Below are positions 15,775 to 25,571 of a stretch of 64,000 nucleotides of DNA, piece after piece. The translations under genes were made by a program, and so were the position numbers. Under the pieces are notes generated by a model that saw nothing but the letters and a program-made list of their open reading frames with translations, was not told the DNA's origin and made no database searches. How positions within the stretch are numbered: position 1 is the stretch's first letter; every line of letters begins with the position of its first letter. Source of the DNA: Brucellaceae bacterium (GTDB lineage: Bacteria; Pseudomonadota; Alphaproteobacteria; Rhizobiales; Rhizobiaceae); contig JACKJV010000003.1 in the NCBI GenBank assembly GCA_020637775.1, positions 308,891-372,890 on the forward strand. The letters run 5' to 3'.

Positions 15775-16578
15775 ATGACCAACCCCTATTCAGATCTGCC
15801 ACTGCTGGCCGAACCCGATGGGTTTCGCATCGAAGTCGATGCCGATAGCGAGCGTGGCGACATCGTTCTTGAGCGCCCGCCAATGAACGTGATCTCCATG
15901 GGCCAGCGCGATCAGTTGCGCGCCGCCTTCGAAGCGCTCGATGCAGACGATCGCGTGCGCGTGATCGTGTTGCGTGCCGAGGGCGAGCATTTCTCGTCGG
16001 GCGGTTACATTCATGGATTTCTAGACGCGTCCCCTGAGCATGTAAGCCATCTGGCCGACAACGTCGCCGCGCCGTGGCGCTGCGCCAAGCCGGTGATCGC
16101 GGCGAACAAGGGGTACACCTTTGGCGTTGGTTTCGAGATTTCGCTTGCTTGCGATTTCCGGATCGCGGCCAAATCCACGCGCTACGCCTTGCCCGAGCAG
16201 AAACTCGGCCAGATTCCTGGCTCGGGCGGTTCGGCACGCCTGCAGGCCATTATCGGGCTGGCGCGCACCAAGGATGTCGTGATGCGTTCGCGCCGGATCA
16301 CCGGCCAGCAAGCGCATGACTGGGGCATTGCCGTCGAACTGGTGGAGGATAACGCGCTCGAACAGGCCACCGCCGATCTGGTCAACGAACTCCGCAGTTT
16401 TTCGCCCATGGCACAACGCACGGCGAAGAAACTGCTCAACGACAGCGAAAACGCGACGGTCGCCATTGGCATCGAACTCGAGGGCCATTGCTACAGCCGC
16501 CTGCGTCAATCCGAGGATTTCGCGGAGGGCGTCAAGGCTTTCCACGAAAAGCGGAAACCGACTTTCGTCGGCCGCTAA
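15775..16578 (+). CDS. hmfE: enoyl-CoA hydratase/isomerase family protein, probable 2-oxoglutaroyl-CoA hydrolase
   Basis: This 267-aa crotonase-fold protein has oxyanion-hole segments in F-S-S-G-G-Y-I-H-G-F and N-K-G-Y-T-F-G-V-G-F-E, then A-L-P-E-Q-K-L-G-Q-I-P-G-S-G-G-S. In the hmf pathway the last enzyme, HmfE, belongs to this superfamily and hydrolyses 2-oxoglutaroyl-CoA to 2-oxoglutarate. Position right after the ligase, as the fifth gene of the set, supports that reading. The ribosome site AAGGAG precedes the ATG by a normal distance. Family assignment is secure; the exact reaction is inferred from synteny. Confidence 0.82.
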   Translation: MTNPYSDLPLLAEPDGFRIEVDADSERGDIVLERPPMNVISMGQRDQLRAAFEALDADDRVRVIVLRAEGEHFSSGGYIHGFLDASPEHVSHLADNVAAPWRCAKPVIAANKGYTFGVGFEISLACDFRIAAKSTRYALPEQKLGQIPGSGGSARLQAIIGLARTKDVVMRSRRITGQQAHDWGIAVELVEDNALEQATADLVNELRSFSPMAQRTAKKLLNDSENATVAIGIELEGHCYSRLRQSEDFAEGVKAFHEKRKPTFVGR

Positions 16579-16603
16579 TCAAAGTTCACAGGGAGGAACT
16601 ACA

Positions 16604-17776
16604 ATGACTATCAAAGGACTGATGACAACTGCAGCCTTGACTGCGCTTTTCTCGGGCTCGGCCATGGCCCAGGACGAGCCGATCCGTATCGGTGTCGTCA
16701 CCCCGATTTCCGGCACCTATGCCGGCATCGGCCAGCAGGTGACCTGGGGGCTCGACATGGCCACCGAGGAGATCAACGAAGCGGGTGGCATCATGGGCCG
16801 TCAGGTTGAACTGATCTACGAGGACAGCGAGGCCAACCCTTCGGTCGCCGTGCAGAAGGCCGAGAAACTCATGACCGCCGAGAACGTCGATTTTCTCACC
16901 GGGACGGTGAATTCTGGCGCGACCTTGGCTGTCGGTCAGGTCGCCGAGCGGGCGGGCAAGCTTCTGGCCACGACCGTATCCTTCTCGGACGCGATTACCG
17001 GCGACAAGTGTTCGCCCAACGTGTTCCGGGTGAATGCGCGTGCGGGTCAGCAATCGGCCGCGCTTGCCGCTTGGATTCAAAAGGAAAAGCCCGAAGCCAA
17101 GGTGTTCTATCTCGGGCCGGACTATGAAATGGGCCGGTCCACCGTGGCCGCATTCAAAAGCAACGCCGAGAAGGTGGGCGCCAAATCCACAGGGGAGGTA
17201 TTTGCCCCGCTCGACGCCAAGGATTACAGCCAGTATTTCGGGCATATCCGCGCGGCTCAGCCCGAGGTGCTTTACACGTCGGTGGCCGGCAACGACACCG
17301 TGCGCCTCTTTACCCAGATGAAGGATTTTGGTGTGCGTGATGGCCTGACCATTCTTGGCGCATCGGGTACGGTAACCAGCCAGAATATCGGTGCCATTGG
17401 CGATGCGGCTGAAGGCTTCATCACCGGTGTGGGCTATTCCACGTTGATCGACACGCCCGAGAATGCGGAATTCGTCAAGGCGTTCAATGCCCGCAACGGC
17501 GCCGATCCGGATCTTTACGGTGCGGACAGTTATGGCTTGCTCTTTGCCTACAAGAAGGCGGTAGAGGCGGCTGGCGGCACAGGAACCGATGAGGTTCGCG
17601 CGGCCCTCGAAGGGCTCGAATGGCAGACGCCGCAGGGCGTGAAATCCATCCGTGCGGGGGATCATCAGGCGGTGCAGCCGATGTACGCCGTGCAGGTCAA
17701 AGACGGAGCTTTCACCATCGTCGATACGATCGACGGCGAAGCGGCGATCGGTCCCGACACATGTGAACGTTTCTGA
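16604..17776 (+). CDS. branched-chain-amino-acid-type ABC transporter substrate-binding protein
   Basis: This 390-aa periplasmic binding protein of the LivK/Peripla_BP_6 type has a signal peptide ending S-A-M-A-Q at about residue 22, followed by I-R-I-G-V-V-T-P-I-S-G. The ATG at 16604 sits behind GGGAGGA; upstream in-frame codons belong to the previous gene's region. It is the first of five importer genes directly after the five enzyme genes and lies in the same operon. The likely ligand is therefore the acid degraded by that operon (2-furoate or a relative), rather than a branched-chain amino acid. Confidence 0.9.
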   Translation: MTIKGLMTTAALTALFSGSAMAQDEPIRIGVVTPISGTYAGIGQQVTWGLDMATEEINEAGGIMGRQVELIYEDSEANPSVAVQKAEKLMTAENVDFLTGTVNSGATLAVGQVAERAGKLLATTVSFSDAITGDKCSPNVFRVNARAGQQSAALAAWIQKEKPEAKVFYLGPDYEMGRSTVAAFKSNAEKVGAKSTGEVFAPLDAKDYSQYFGHIRAAQPEVLYTSVAGNDTVRLFTQMKDFGVRDGLTILGASGTVTSQNIGAIGDAAEGFITGVGYSTLIDTPENAEFVKAFNARNGADPDLYGADSYGLLFAYKKAVEAAGGTGTDEVRAALEGLEWQTPQGVKSIRAGDHQAVQPMYAVQVKDGAFTIVDTIDGEAAIGPDTCERF

Positions 17777-17796
17777 GCGGGGCGCGGAGAGAACGC

Positions 17797-18681
17797 ATGG
17801 CGGATTATCTGCATTTCGTTCTGGCGCCGCAGATGCTCAATGGCCTGGCGCTGGGGATCTCCGTGATCCTCGTGGCGCTGGGCCTCACGATCATCTTCGG
17901 TTTGCTGGATGTCATCAATATGAGCCATGGCGAGTTTTACGCCGTGGGCGCCTATGGCGCGCTGGCGCTGAGCCTTACGGGGCTCAACTATTGGGTTCTC
18001 ATCGCGCTGGTCCCGATCCTGATGCTGCCGTTGGGCGTCATCACGGAGCGCTATCTGATCCGTCGGGTCTATGATGGGGCAGACCGGCATGTCTCGACGT
18101 TGCTTTTGACCTTCGGGCTGGGGCTGATTGCCGAGGATGTGCTGAAAATCCTCTTCGGGCCGAACACGTACCGGCCCGAAAACCCGCTTCCGGGCGCGAC
18201 CGATCTGCTCGGAGTGTATATTCCGACCTATCGGCTCTTCTTGATCGGTATCGGTGCGGCGGTGATCCTTGCGGTCGCTTTCGTCACCTATCGCACGCGG
18301 CTCGGCGCGATCGTTCGCGCCGCCGCGTTCGACCGCAACATGGCGGCGAGTCTCGGTGTCCGCGTGGGCTGGGTCTACTCCGGGGCCTTCGCCTTCGGCG
18401 TGGCTCTGGCAGGGCTTGCGGGGGTTTTGCTTGCGCCTGTTTACTCGGTCTTTCCCACGATGGGGCGCGACTTCATCCTGATGGCCTTCACGGTGGTGAT
18501 CGTCGGCGGCATGGGATCGATCTGGGGCGCAGTCATTGCGGGAATTCTGCTCACACAGGTTCAGGCGATCTCAAGCCTCGTCATCTCGCCTGTCTGGTCC
18601 GATCCGATCGTCTTTGGCGTGATGGTCGCTGTGCTCATGTTCCGCCCTCAAGGACTGTTCGGGAGGATCGGCCATGCATGA
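17797..18681 (+). CDS. branched-chain-amino-acid-type ABC transporter permease (LivH-like)
   Basis: This 294-aa inner-membrane permease has about eight hydrophobic segments and the LivH signature G-L-T-I-I-F-G-L-L-D-V-I-N-M-S-H-G near the first helices. The conserved cytoplasmic loop R-T-R-L-G-A-I-V-R-A-A-A is also present. Together with the LivM-like partner it forms the transmembrane channel of the importer. It starts 20 nt after the binding protein gene and overlaps the next permease by 8 nt. Confidence 0.92.
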   Translation: MADYLHFVLAPQMLNGLALGISVILVALGLTIIFGLLDVINMSHGEFYAVGAYGALALSLTGLNYWVLIALVPILMLPLGVITERYLIRRVYDGADRHVSTLLLTFGLGLIAEDVLKILFGPNTYRPENPLPGATDLLGVYIPTYRLFLIGIGAAVILAVAFVTYRTRLGAIVRAAAFDRNMAASLGVRVGWVYSGAFAFGVALAGLAGVLLAPVYSVFPTMGRDFILMAFTVVIVGGMGSIWGAVIAGILLTQVQAISSLVISPVWSDPIVFGVMVAVLMFRPQGLFGRIGHA

Positions 18682-19699
18682 TCGCCTAGACATCTCCATG
18701 CGGGCCAACCATGTGTTCTTTGCGCTGTTGCTGGTCGTAGCGGTGATCGGCATGGTCCTCGCCGCAGTGACCAACGACGTGTTCTATCTGAGACTCGCGA
18801 CCGAAGCCCTTATCCTTGGCGGTCTCGCTCTTTCGGTCGATATCCTGCTTGGCTTCGGCGGGTTGTTGAGCCTCGGACAGGCGCTCTATTTCGGGGTGGG
18901 GGCCTATGTTTCCGCTCTGGTTTTGCGCGAAGTGCCGTCCTTCTGGCTTGCGATGGGCGCGGCCATCACGGCGTCGCTTTTGGCAGGGATCATTGGCGGG
19001 TTGATCGCCAACCGGGTTCGCGGCGTGTATTTTGCGCTCATCACCTTCGGTATGGCGCAGGTCGTTGCCAAGGTGGTCTACAACACGCGTGAACTCGGCG
19101 CGTCTGACGGGCTGATCGGTGTGCCGGTGCTCGACATTCCGCTCGGGTTCGTCACGATTTCGGCGGGTAGTCCGCTGGCGTTTTTCCTTCTGACCTTGGT
19201 GATCATCACGCTCCTTTATGCGGCAGTGGCGTATCTGCTCACCACTCCGTTCGGCAGGCTGGTCATCGCCCTCAAGGCCAACGAGAACCGTATCCCGTTT
19301 CTGGGCTATTCCACATGGGGACCGAGAATGGTGTCCTATGTGGTCGCTGCGCTCGTCGCGGGGATCACCGGTGCGCTTTACCCGATGCTGCGCGGTTTCG
19401 TGTCGCCGGAGCTGATGTACTTTGCCGCGTCGGGCAATGCCGTCATCATGGTCATTCTCGGCGGTGCCGGGACACTGGTCGGCGCGCTCTATGGCGCGGT
19501 CATTCTGACCTTTCTTAAATCGGTCGTGGGCAGCTTTACCGAACACCACCTCATCGTGATCGGCCTGATCTTTATCTGTGCAATTCTCTTCATGCCGAAA
19601 GGACTTGTGGGGCTTGTGAAGCCCAGAGTCGAAACCCGTATGCGCAATTCGGAGCGGCGCCATGCCGCTGCACAAGCCAAGACGAAAAGAGCGACATGA
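18674..19699 (+). CDS. branched-chain-amino-acid-type ABC transporter permease (LivM-like)
   Basis: This 341-aa second permease of the importer has many transmembrane segments. It carries the LivM signature L-S-V-D-I-L-L-G-F-G-G-L-L-S-L-G-Q-A and the loop T-P-F-G-R-L-V-I-A-L-K-A-N-E. The C-terminal tail is basic and cytoplasmic. It overlaps both neighbours by a few bases, consistent with translational coupling within the operon. Confidence 0.92.
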   Translation: MHDRLDISMRANHVFFALLLVVAVIGMVLAAVTNDVFYLRLATEALILGGLALSVDILLGFGGLLSLGQALYFGVGAYVSALVLREVPSFWLAMGAAITASLLAGIIGGLIANRVRGVYFALITFGMAQVVAKVVYNTRELGASDGLIGVPVLDIPLGFVTISAGSPLAFFLLTLVIITLLYAAVAYLLTTPFGRLVIALKANENRIPFLGYSTWGPRMVSYVVAALVAGITGALYPMLRGFVSPELMYFAASGNAVIMVILGGAGTLVGALYGAVILTFLKSVVGSFTEHHLIVIGLIFICAILFMPKGLVGLVKPRVETRMRNSERRHAAAQAKTKRAT

Positions 19700-20439
19700 T
19701 GAAACCGATCCTGAACACAGATGCGCTCAGCATCGCATTCGGTGGGCTGAAAGCGGTCGATGCGGTTACCATTGCCGCGATGCCCAACGAGATTACAACG
19801 GTGATCGGGCCGAACGGCGCGGGCAAAACGACGCTGTTCAATCTGATCTCCGGTGCGCTCAGCCCCAGCGGCGGTGTGGTGTATCTCGATGGCAAGGACG
19901 TTACCCGCGACGGGCCTGCGGCGCTTCAAAGGAACGGGCTGGCGCGGTCGTTCCAGATCACCAACCTGTTCTTTGAAATGACCGTGCGCGAGAATCTGAG
20001 ATTGGCGGCCCAGGTGCTGGAACCTGTTTCGCATGCCTTGCGCCCGCTCCGGCGCACCGGGCGCGCGGCGCAGAAGGTCGACGAGTTGATAGATCGCTTC
20101 GAGTTGCACGCGAAGACCCATGAGCAGGTTGGCTATCTGAGCCATGGCGAGCAACGCCGCCTTGAGATCGCTATGTGTCTGGCTTGTGAACCCAAGGTTC
20201 TCATGCTCGACGAGCCGACCCAGGGGATGAGCCACGCCGATACCGAAGAGACGGAAGAGATGATCCGCAGCCTTACGGACAGCGTTTCGATTCTGTTGAT
20301 CGAACACGATATCGGCATCGTGATGGCAGTCTCGGACCATGTCGTGGTCATGCATCAGGGCCAGAAAATCGCGGATGGTAAACCCGACGAAGTGCGCGCC
20401 AACCCAGCTGTCCAGGCGGCATATTTCGGAAATGGATGA
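19696..20439 (+). CDS. branched-chain-amino-acid-type ABC transporter ATP-binding protein (LivG-like)
   Basis: This 247-aa ATPase has Walker A G-P-N-G-A-G-K-T-T, a C-loop whose signature reads L-S-H-G-E-Q instead of the usual L-S-G-G-E/Q, and Walker B V-L-M-L-D-E-P-T-Q-G-M-S. The switch His is in I-E-H-D-I. The S-H-G-E-Q-R-R-L-E-I-A form is the LivG type. It overlaps the permease and LivF-like genes and powers uptake with LivF. Confidence 0.93.
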   Translation: MMKPILNTDALSIAFGGLKAVDAVTIAAMPNEITTVIGPNGAGKTTLFNLISGALSPSGGVVYLDGKDVTRDGPAALQRNGLARSFQITNLFFEMTVRENLRLAAQVLEPVSHALRPLRRTGRAAQKVDELIDRFELHAKTHEQVGYLSHGEQRRLEIAMCLACEPKVLMLDEPTQGMSHADTEETEEMIRSLTDSVSILLIEHDIGIVMAVSDHVVVMHQGQKIADGKPDEVRANPAVQAAYFGNG

Positions 20440-21142
20440 GACAATGCTGCATATCAGAGATCTTAACAGCCATTATGGCCTGAGCCATGTGATTCAGGGC
20501 ATTTCTCTTGACGTTCAGAAAGGCGAAATCCTGGGTGTTTTCGGGCGCAACGGGGTTGGGAAGACCACCCTTCTGAAGAACATCGCGGGCTGGGTGAAGC
20601 CAAGCTCGGGTTCGATTCAGCTTGACGGGAAAGAGATCGGTGGGAGCGAGCCGTACGCGATCAATCGTGAAGGGCTTGCAATCGTGCCGGAAGATCGACG
20701 GATCTTTCCGGGGCTGACGGTTCAGGAAAACCTCGAACTCGGCCTGCTCGGTCTCAAGGGGCCGAAGCCCGCGTCGAAACTCGATCCGGTGCTCGAACGG
20801 TTTCCGCGGCTGGCCGAACGCGTCAGGCAACCGGCCACGACCCTGTCGGGCGGCGAGCAGCAGATGCTTGCCATGGCCCGCATCATGGTTGCCGATCCCA
20901 GGGTGATCCTGATTGATGAACCCTCCGAAGGGCTTGCCCCGATGATCGTCGCCGAGATTTTCGCGATCGTACGCGAAATGCGGGATGCGGGCTGTGCCAT
21001 CGTCCTTGTCGAGCAAAATATTCACGAGGCGCTTGCCGTCTGCGACCGTTTCGTTCTCATCGAACGTGGGACGGTCGTGTTCGAGGGCGATGCGGAGGAC
21101 GAGCCGACCCGAGAAAAACTGCTTCAAAAGCTTGCAGTATGA
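20432..21142 (+). CDS. branched-chain-amino-acid-type ABC transporter ATP-binding protein (LivF-like)
   Basis: This 236-aa ATPase has Walker A G-R-N-G-V-G-K-T-T, signature L-S-G-G-E-Q-Q-M-L-A-M-A-R and Walker B V-I-L-I-D-E-P-S-E-G-L-A-P, the standard LivF pattern. The ATG at 20432 overlaps the LivG-like stop by 8 nt; an ATG at 20444 is an alternative. It is the last gene of the ten-gene operon. Confidence 0.92.
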   Translation: MDETMLHIRDLNSHYGLSHVIQGISLDVQKGEILGVFGRNGVGKTTLLKNIAGWVKPSSGSIQLDGKEIGGSEPYAINREGLAIVPEDRRIFPGLTVQENLELGLLGLKGPKPASKLDPVLERFPRLAERVRQPATTLSGGEQQMLAMARIMVADPRVILIDEPSEGLAPMIVAEIFAIVREMRDAGCAIVLVEQNIHEALAVCDRFVLIERGTVVFEGDAEDEPTREKLLQKLAV

Positions 21143-21620
21143 AGACCTTGCGCCATACGTCTGTGGGGCCGCTCGAAGTCGTTCGACGGGCGGTGTCAGA
21201 CAAATTCGAACTCGTCTCAGCTAGGGCAGGGTAGTTGTCCCTTATGCCATGCAAAGGCCGCGCCACTCGGGGAGGGCGGCGGCGCGGTTCAGACTACCAT
21301 GCGTTGGAGCATATCGGAATCCCGCCTAACATGTGGCTAGTCGGGATGGCGTGAACGCACAACCAGTAAGCGGAGCGGCAACTATTTAAGGGGAAGTTGG
21401 CCAGCGTTTAGAGTCTACATCCGCGATACCCAGCAACCAGCAGCGTCTGCGTATCGGGTCGTATGCAGAACGTCCGCTTTCTCAGTAGCTCGGCAAGGAC
21501 CAGACCGTCAGCAAGCGGCCCCATTTCGGTCGAACGAGAGCGCACCCTCATTGCGACTGTTCGCGGTCGGAACTTGAGCGTCCGAAAACTGCTGTCGCTT
21601 AGTGACTGCTCACTCGGCAA
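21143..21620. other. 478-bp intergenic region after the importer operon
   Basis: No gene is supported here. A short leftward frame of 70 codons (21408-21620) has no recognisable feature. A 7-bp stem (CCGCGCC at 21258-21264 with GGCGCGG at 21281-21287) could help end the operon, but no T-tract follows. The change to more AT-rich sequence starts in this region, so a junction between two acquired segments probably lies here. Confidence 0.5.
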
Positions 21621-22433
21621 CTAGGTTGTAATTGCCGAAGCAATTGCATTCGCAGTGGAACGGAGGTCTCCCAAGTATCGGTTTATTGCGTCCTTCCGGC
21701 TAAGAATCGACCGGATCCAGATGATATTGACACACCCAAGTAATTTGTTGCGGCCGGAAATGGGTACAGCAATGGCATCCAGCCCATCATCGTGTGTGTG
21801 CCTCAGTTCGGATGCGCGACCTCCCCAACGCATGTCGCGGTGCCCAAACCCTTGCATACGAACTTGTTCCAGTGTGTCCGCGAGCTCGTTGCCCGCGAAA
21901 AGAAATCCGTATTCCGGACGTGTCTTGAGACCTGCGAGAATCTGATCGCGTTCACGCTCGGGGCAGAATGCGAGATAGGCACGTCCAGGCGCGGAAAGCA
22001 GGAAATCGATCTCAAATCCAATCGAGAGCTTGTTGAAAAGTAGGGTCGTATGCGGGCGGCTGGTCTCCACAAGCACCATTCTCAAGCCGGATCGAACCGA
22101 AAGGTCCGAAGGCCAAATCACTTTTTCGCATAGTTTCGCAAGGTGGGGTGTTGCGGCCTGTACCAGAAGGTTGTGCTTCGCGTTGACTTGGCTGGCTGGC
22201 CCAATTCCAGGTCCTGCGACCCATTTGCGATCGGCAATGCGTTGGGATGCCAGACGCTCTGATTGCAAGGTGACCAGAATACGGCTTAGAGCCGTTTTGG
22301 AAATCCCAAGCTGCTTGTTCAAGTCATTGAGCGATTTGGCGCCCTCATCCTCCAGCAGGCGCAACACCGAAAGGCCCCGCTTCAAAGATTTGATTTCATT
22401 TACAGAATTTATCGACATGCGAAAGGAGAGCAT
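21621..22433 (-). CDS. IclR family transcriptional regulator
   Basis: This 270-aa protein has an N-terminal winged helix-turn-helix (about residues 14-75; S-L-K-R-G-L-S-V-L-R-L-L-E ... L-G-I-S-K-T-A-L-S-R-I-L) and a C-terminal IclR effector domain. That domain contains the S-A-P-G-R-A-Y-L-A-F-C motif and the D-G-L-D-A-I-A-V-P-I pattern. It is transcribed divergently from the Tm-1-like operon across only 87 bp, so it very likely regulates that operon. ATGs at 22433 and 22418 are both possible starts; neither has a strong ribosome site. Confidence 0.9.
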   Translation of the reverse strand: MLSFRMSINSVNEIKSLKRGLSVLRLLEDEGAKSLNDLNKQLGISKTALSRILVTLQSERLASQRIADRKWVAGPGIGPASQVNAKHNLLVQAATPHLAKLCEKVIWPSDLSVRSGLRMVLVETSRPHTTLLFNKLSIGFEIDFLLSAPGRAYLAFCPERERDQILAGLKTRPEYGFLFAGNELADTLEQVRMQGFGHRDMRWGGRASELRHTHDDGLDAIAVPISGRNKLLGCVNIIWIRSILSRKDAINRYLGDLRSTANAIASAITT

Positions 22434-22520
22434 TTCTCATAGCGAAATTCAAGACGTTTTGCCATTTCACCGTTTGCCTCTGATGGTACCGTTTCGCCAG
22501 ATCGTTTCTGGGAGGAGAAC

Positions 22521-23729
22521 ATGTCCAAAAACCGTTTCGTTGCGGTGATAGGCACTTGTGATACTAAGTGGGATGAACTTGCATATGTTCGCGATCACAT
22601 CCGCAAATCGGGTGTCGATGCGCGCTTAGTGGATGTCTCTCCGCGCGGTTCGCAGCATGGTGACATTTCCGCTGATGACGTGAAGGCGGCACTCGAAGGT
22701 GCCGTCCAGCGCATCTCAGGGGCAGCAACCCGTGGCGATGCAGTCTCCGCCATGTCAGAGGCACTGGTTGCCTGGACCTGCAAAAATTCAGGCAATATTT
22801 CCGGTATGATTGGTCTGGGCGGTTCGGGCAACACTGCCTTGATCACACCGGCTATGCGGGCGTTGCCGATTGGCGTGCCGAAAGTCATGGTTTCGACCGT
22901 CGCTTCGGGCAATGTGGCGCCTTATGTCGGACCGAATGACATCGCCATGATGTATTCGGTAGTCGATATCGCGGGATTGAACTCGATTTCGCGGCGGGTT
23001 CTCGCGAATGCGGCAGGCATGATCGCCGGTGCAGTTAAAGCGGAAATCGAAACGGCTTCATCCGACAAGCCCGCCGTCGGCCTGACCATGTTCGGCGTTA
23101 CTACGCCCTGTGTCGAACGGGTCGTCAAGCAACTCGAAGACACGTATGAGTGCTTTGTTTTCCATGCAACCGGCACCGGTGGCCAGACCATGGAAAAGCT
23201 GGCTGACAGCCGCTCGCTCGCCGGCATCCTGGACATTACAACAACGGAAGTTGCCGACCTTCTAATGGGCGGCGTGATGAGCGCCGGAGAAGACAGAATG
23301 GGCGCGGCAATCCGTTCCCGCATTCCCTATGTCGGCTCCTGCGGTGCACTCGACATGGTGAACTTTGGCGGAAAAGCCACCGTTCCAGACAAATACAAGG
23401 ACCGTCAGCTGTTCGTCCACAATGAGCAGGTGACTTTGATGCGCACAACGCCAGAAGAAAATGCCCGCATGGGCGAATGGATTGCGGGCAAACTCAATCG
23501 AATGGAAGGTCCGGTCCGGTTTCTAATCCCGGAAAAGGGTGTCTCCATCATCGATGTGGAAGGCGCGCCCTTCTTCGATAGTGAGGCAGATAAGGCCCTG
23601 TTCGAAGCATTGGAGAAGAACGTCAAACAGACAGCCAAACGCAGGCTGATCCGTATTCCCCATGCCATCAACGATCCTGAGTTTTCCGATGCCGTGGTGG
23701 CCAATTTCATGGAAATCGCGGAGGCCTGA
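22521..23729 (+). CDS. Tm-1-like ATP-binding domain-containing protein (UPF0261)
   Basis: This 402-aa protein belongs to the family of the N-terminal half of plant Tm-1. Visible motifs are the N-terminal strand [13 protein letters not shown], the glycine-rich [12 protein letters not shown]-binding loop, and the [12 protein letters not shown] segment. The biochemical role in bacteria is not established. It begins the operon opposite IclR behind GGGAGGAG and lies 4 nt before the TIM-barrel gene. The two correspond to the two halves of Tm-1, so they probably work as a pair. Confidence 0.9.
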   Translation: MSKNRFVAVIGTCDTKWDELAYVRDHIRKSGVDARLVDVSPRGSQHGDISADDVKAALEGAVQRISGAATRGDAVSAMSEALVAWTCKNSGNISGMIGLGGSGNTALITPAMRALPIGVPKVMVSTVASGNVAPYVGPNDIAMMYSVVDIAGLNSISRRVLANAAGMIAGAVKAEIETASSDKPAVGLTMFGVTTPCVERVVKQLEDTYECFVFHATGTGGQTMEKLADSRSLAGILDITTTEVADLLMGGVMSAGEDRMGAAIRSRIPYVGSCGALDMVNFGGKATVPDKYKDRQLFVHNEQVTLMRTTPEENARMGEWIAGKLNRMEGPVRFLIPEKGVSIIDVEGAPFFDSEADKALFEALEKNVKQTAKRRLIRIPHAINDPEFSDAVVANFMEIAEA

Positions 23730-23733
23730 GACA

Positions 23734-24564
23734 ATGAAGAAATTCACCCGAACTGAACTACTGACGAAATTCCGCAAGATGGTCGATGAAAGGCAACCGA
23801 TCATCGGCGGCGGAGCAGGGACGGGACTCTCGGCAAAATGCGAGGAAAAAGGCGGTATTGACCTTATTGTTATCTACAATTCCGGCCGCTACCGGATGGC
23901 AGGTCGCGGTTCGCTATCGGGACTGCTCGCATACGGCAATGCAAACGACATCGTCGTCGAAATGGCCCGAGAAGTCTTGCCGGTAGTAGAGAAGACGCCG
24001 GTATTGGCCGGAGTGAACGGCACGGACCCGTTCTGCATTTTCGATCATTATCTCGATGAACTGAAAGAGCTCGGCTTCGCTGGAATCCAGAATTTTCCAA
24101 CGGTCGGCCTGATCGACGGTGTGTTCCGCCAGAATCTTGAAGAGACCGGTATGTCCTACAGTCAGGAAATCGATCTCATCCGCCTTGCGCATGAAAAGGA
24201 CATGCTCACGACACCTTACATTTTCTCGACCCAAGACGCCATCGGCATGACAGAAGCAGGTGCGGATATTGTCGTCGTGCATCTCGGGCTGACAACGGGA
24301 GGATCGATCGGCGCCGATACGGCACTAAAGCTGAAGGATTGCCCGGCAATCGTCGATGAATTGGGGGCCGCGGCAAAGTCAGTACGTGAAGACGTGATCG
24401 TTCTCGTTCACGGCGGACCTGTATCGATGCCCGCTGATGCAGACTTCATCTTGCAGAACACAAAGCATTGCCACGGTTTCTACGGAGCAAGCTCGATGGA
24501 GCGTTTGCCAACTGAAATTGCGCTGACTGAACAGACCCGGAAATTCAAGAAAATTACCTGGTAA
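23734..24564 (+). CDS. phosphoenolpyruvate hydrolase/Tm-1 C-terminal-type TIM-barrel protein
   Basis: This 276-aa protein matches the TIM-barrel family annotated as phosphoenolpyruvate hydrolase-like. It has [13 protein letters not shown] near the N-terminus, the [18 protein letters not shown] loop, [10 protein letters not shown] and the C-terminal [12 protein letters not shown]. It equals the second half of plant Tm-1. Start at 23734 is set by the 4-nt gap after the Tm-1-like stop and family length. Its substrate is unknown; linkage to a transporter and a sulfatase suggests a catabolic reaction. Confidence 0.88.
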   Translation: MKKFTRTELLTKFRKMVDERQPIIGGGAGTGLSAKCEEKGGIDLIVIYNSGRYRMAGRGSLSGLLAYGNANDIVVEMAREVLPVVEKTPVLAGVNGTDPFCIFDHYLDELKELGFAGIQNFPTVGLIDGVFRQNLEETGMSYSQEIDLIRLAHEKDMLTTPYIFSTQDAIGMTEAGADIVVVHLGLTTGGSIGADTALKLKDCPAIVDELGAAAKSVREDVIVLVHGGPVSMPADADFILQNTKHCHGFYGASSMERLPTEIALTEQTRKFKKITW

Positions 24565-24595
24565 TCGCAAATTCTAATCCACAAGGGAGGAAACG

Positions 24596-25549
24596 ATGAA
24601 GCTCAAGACTCTGATTGCAGGTGTTGCACTTGCGGCGTCTTTGATGACGCAGGCGAAGGCCGAGTATCCTGAAAAGCCGATTGAAATGATTCTGCCCTGG
24701 CCTGCGCTTGCGACCAGTACGGACATCATCGCCCGCAAGGTCGCCGAGCAAATGGATCCAATCCTCGGTCAGACAATCAAGGTCGTCAACAAACCAGGCG
24801 GGGCTGCCGTGGTTGGAACTGCGGAAATGGCGAATGCGCGCCCCGATGGCTACACCATCGGTGGCCTCACGATTGGCCCAGCCGTCAGTCAGGTTGCCGC
24901 AGGAACAACGCCATACTCCATAGGTGACCTGGAACCGATCGGCATGTTCGCAACGCTGCCTTTCTTGATCGCTGCACGAGGTGATGCACCATTCAACGAC
25001 ATCAAGTCGCTGGCAGAATGGTCCAAATCCACAGGTAAGCAGCCCATTCTTGCACATTGGGGCAAGGCGACGGTACCAACATTGTCGACCTACCGAATTG
25101 CGGAAAAGGCCGGTTTCACCTTTAACGAAGTGTCCTACACGAAAGTTGACGCCAGCCAGCTTCTCAATGGTGAAGCAGATCTAGCAATTGTGCCAGTAAC
25201 GTCGGTGATTGGCGGCATCAAGGACGGATCGCTCAAAGGCATCGTTGCATTGACTTCCGGAAGGATGTCAGCATTACCGGACCTGCAGACTGTCCGAGAG
25301 CAGGGCATGGATTTCGACGTTGCAATCTGGACCGGCCTGTTCGCTCCGAAAGGCACGCCAAAAGAGATCGTCGATAAGCTCTATTCAGCCATGTCCAAGG
25401 CTGTCGAGTCGAAAGAAGTACAGGAATTCTCGGCAGAGTCAGGCATCCTTGTCTATTCTCTCGGCCCGGATGAAACCAAGGCGCAGATGACTTCCGAATA
25501 TGAAGCATTCCGCGCAGTCATGGGCCCACTTGGTCTCATCAAGCAATAG
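24596..25549 (+). CDS. tripartite tricarboxylate transporter substrate-binding protein (TctC family)
   Basis: This 317-aa periplasmic receptor of the Bug/TctC family has a signal peptide (cleavage after T-Q-A-K-A, about residue 22). The family-typical E-K-P-I-E-M-I-L-P-W and V-V-N-K-P-G-G-A segments follow, and later A-P-K-G-T-P-K-E-I-V-D-K-L. GGGAGGA precedes the ATG. With the following TctB and TctA genes it forms a cation-coupled importer for an organic acid. Its place between the Tm-1 pair and a sulfatase suggests that the ligand is the operon's substrate. Confidence 0.93.
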   Translation: MKLKTLIAGVALAASLMTQAKAEYPEKPIEMILPWPALATSTDIIARKVAEQMDPILGQTIKVVNKPGGAAVVGTAEMANARPDGYTIGGLTIGPAVSQVAAGTTPYSIGDLEPIGMFATLPFLIAARGDAPFNDIKSLAEWSKSTGKQPILAHWGKATVPTLSTYRIAEKAGFTFNEVSYTKVDASQLLNGEADLAIVPVTSVIGGIKDGSLKGIVALTSGRMSALPDLQTVREQGMDFDVAIWTGLFAPKGTPKEIVDKLYSAMSKAVESKEVQEFSAESGILVYSLGPDETKAQMTSEYEAFRAVMGPLGLIKQ

Positions 25550-25571
25550 CTTCAAAAGCGAGGAAGGCGTC

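Noticed and set aside
21408..21620. A 70-codon leftward frame between LivF-like and IclR genes
   Set aside because: It has no recognisable domain, and neither its ribosome site nor its codon usage is convincing.
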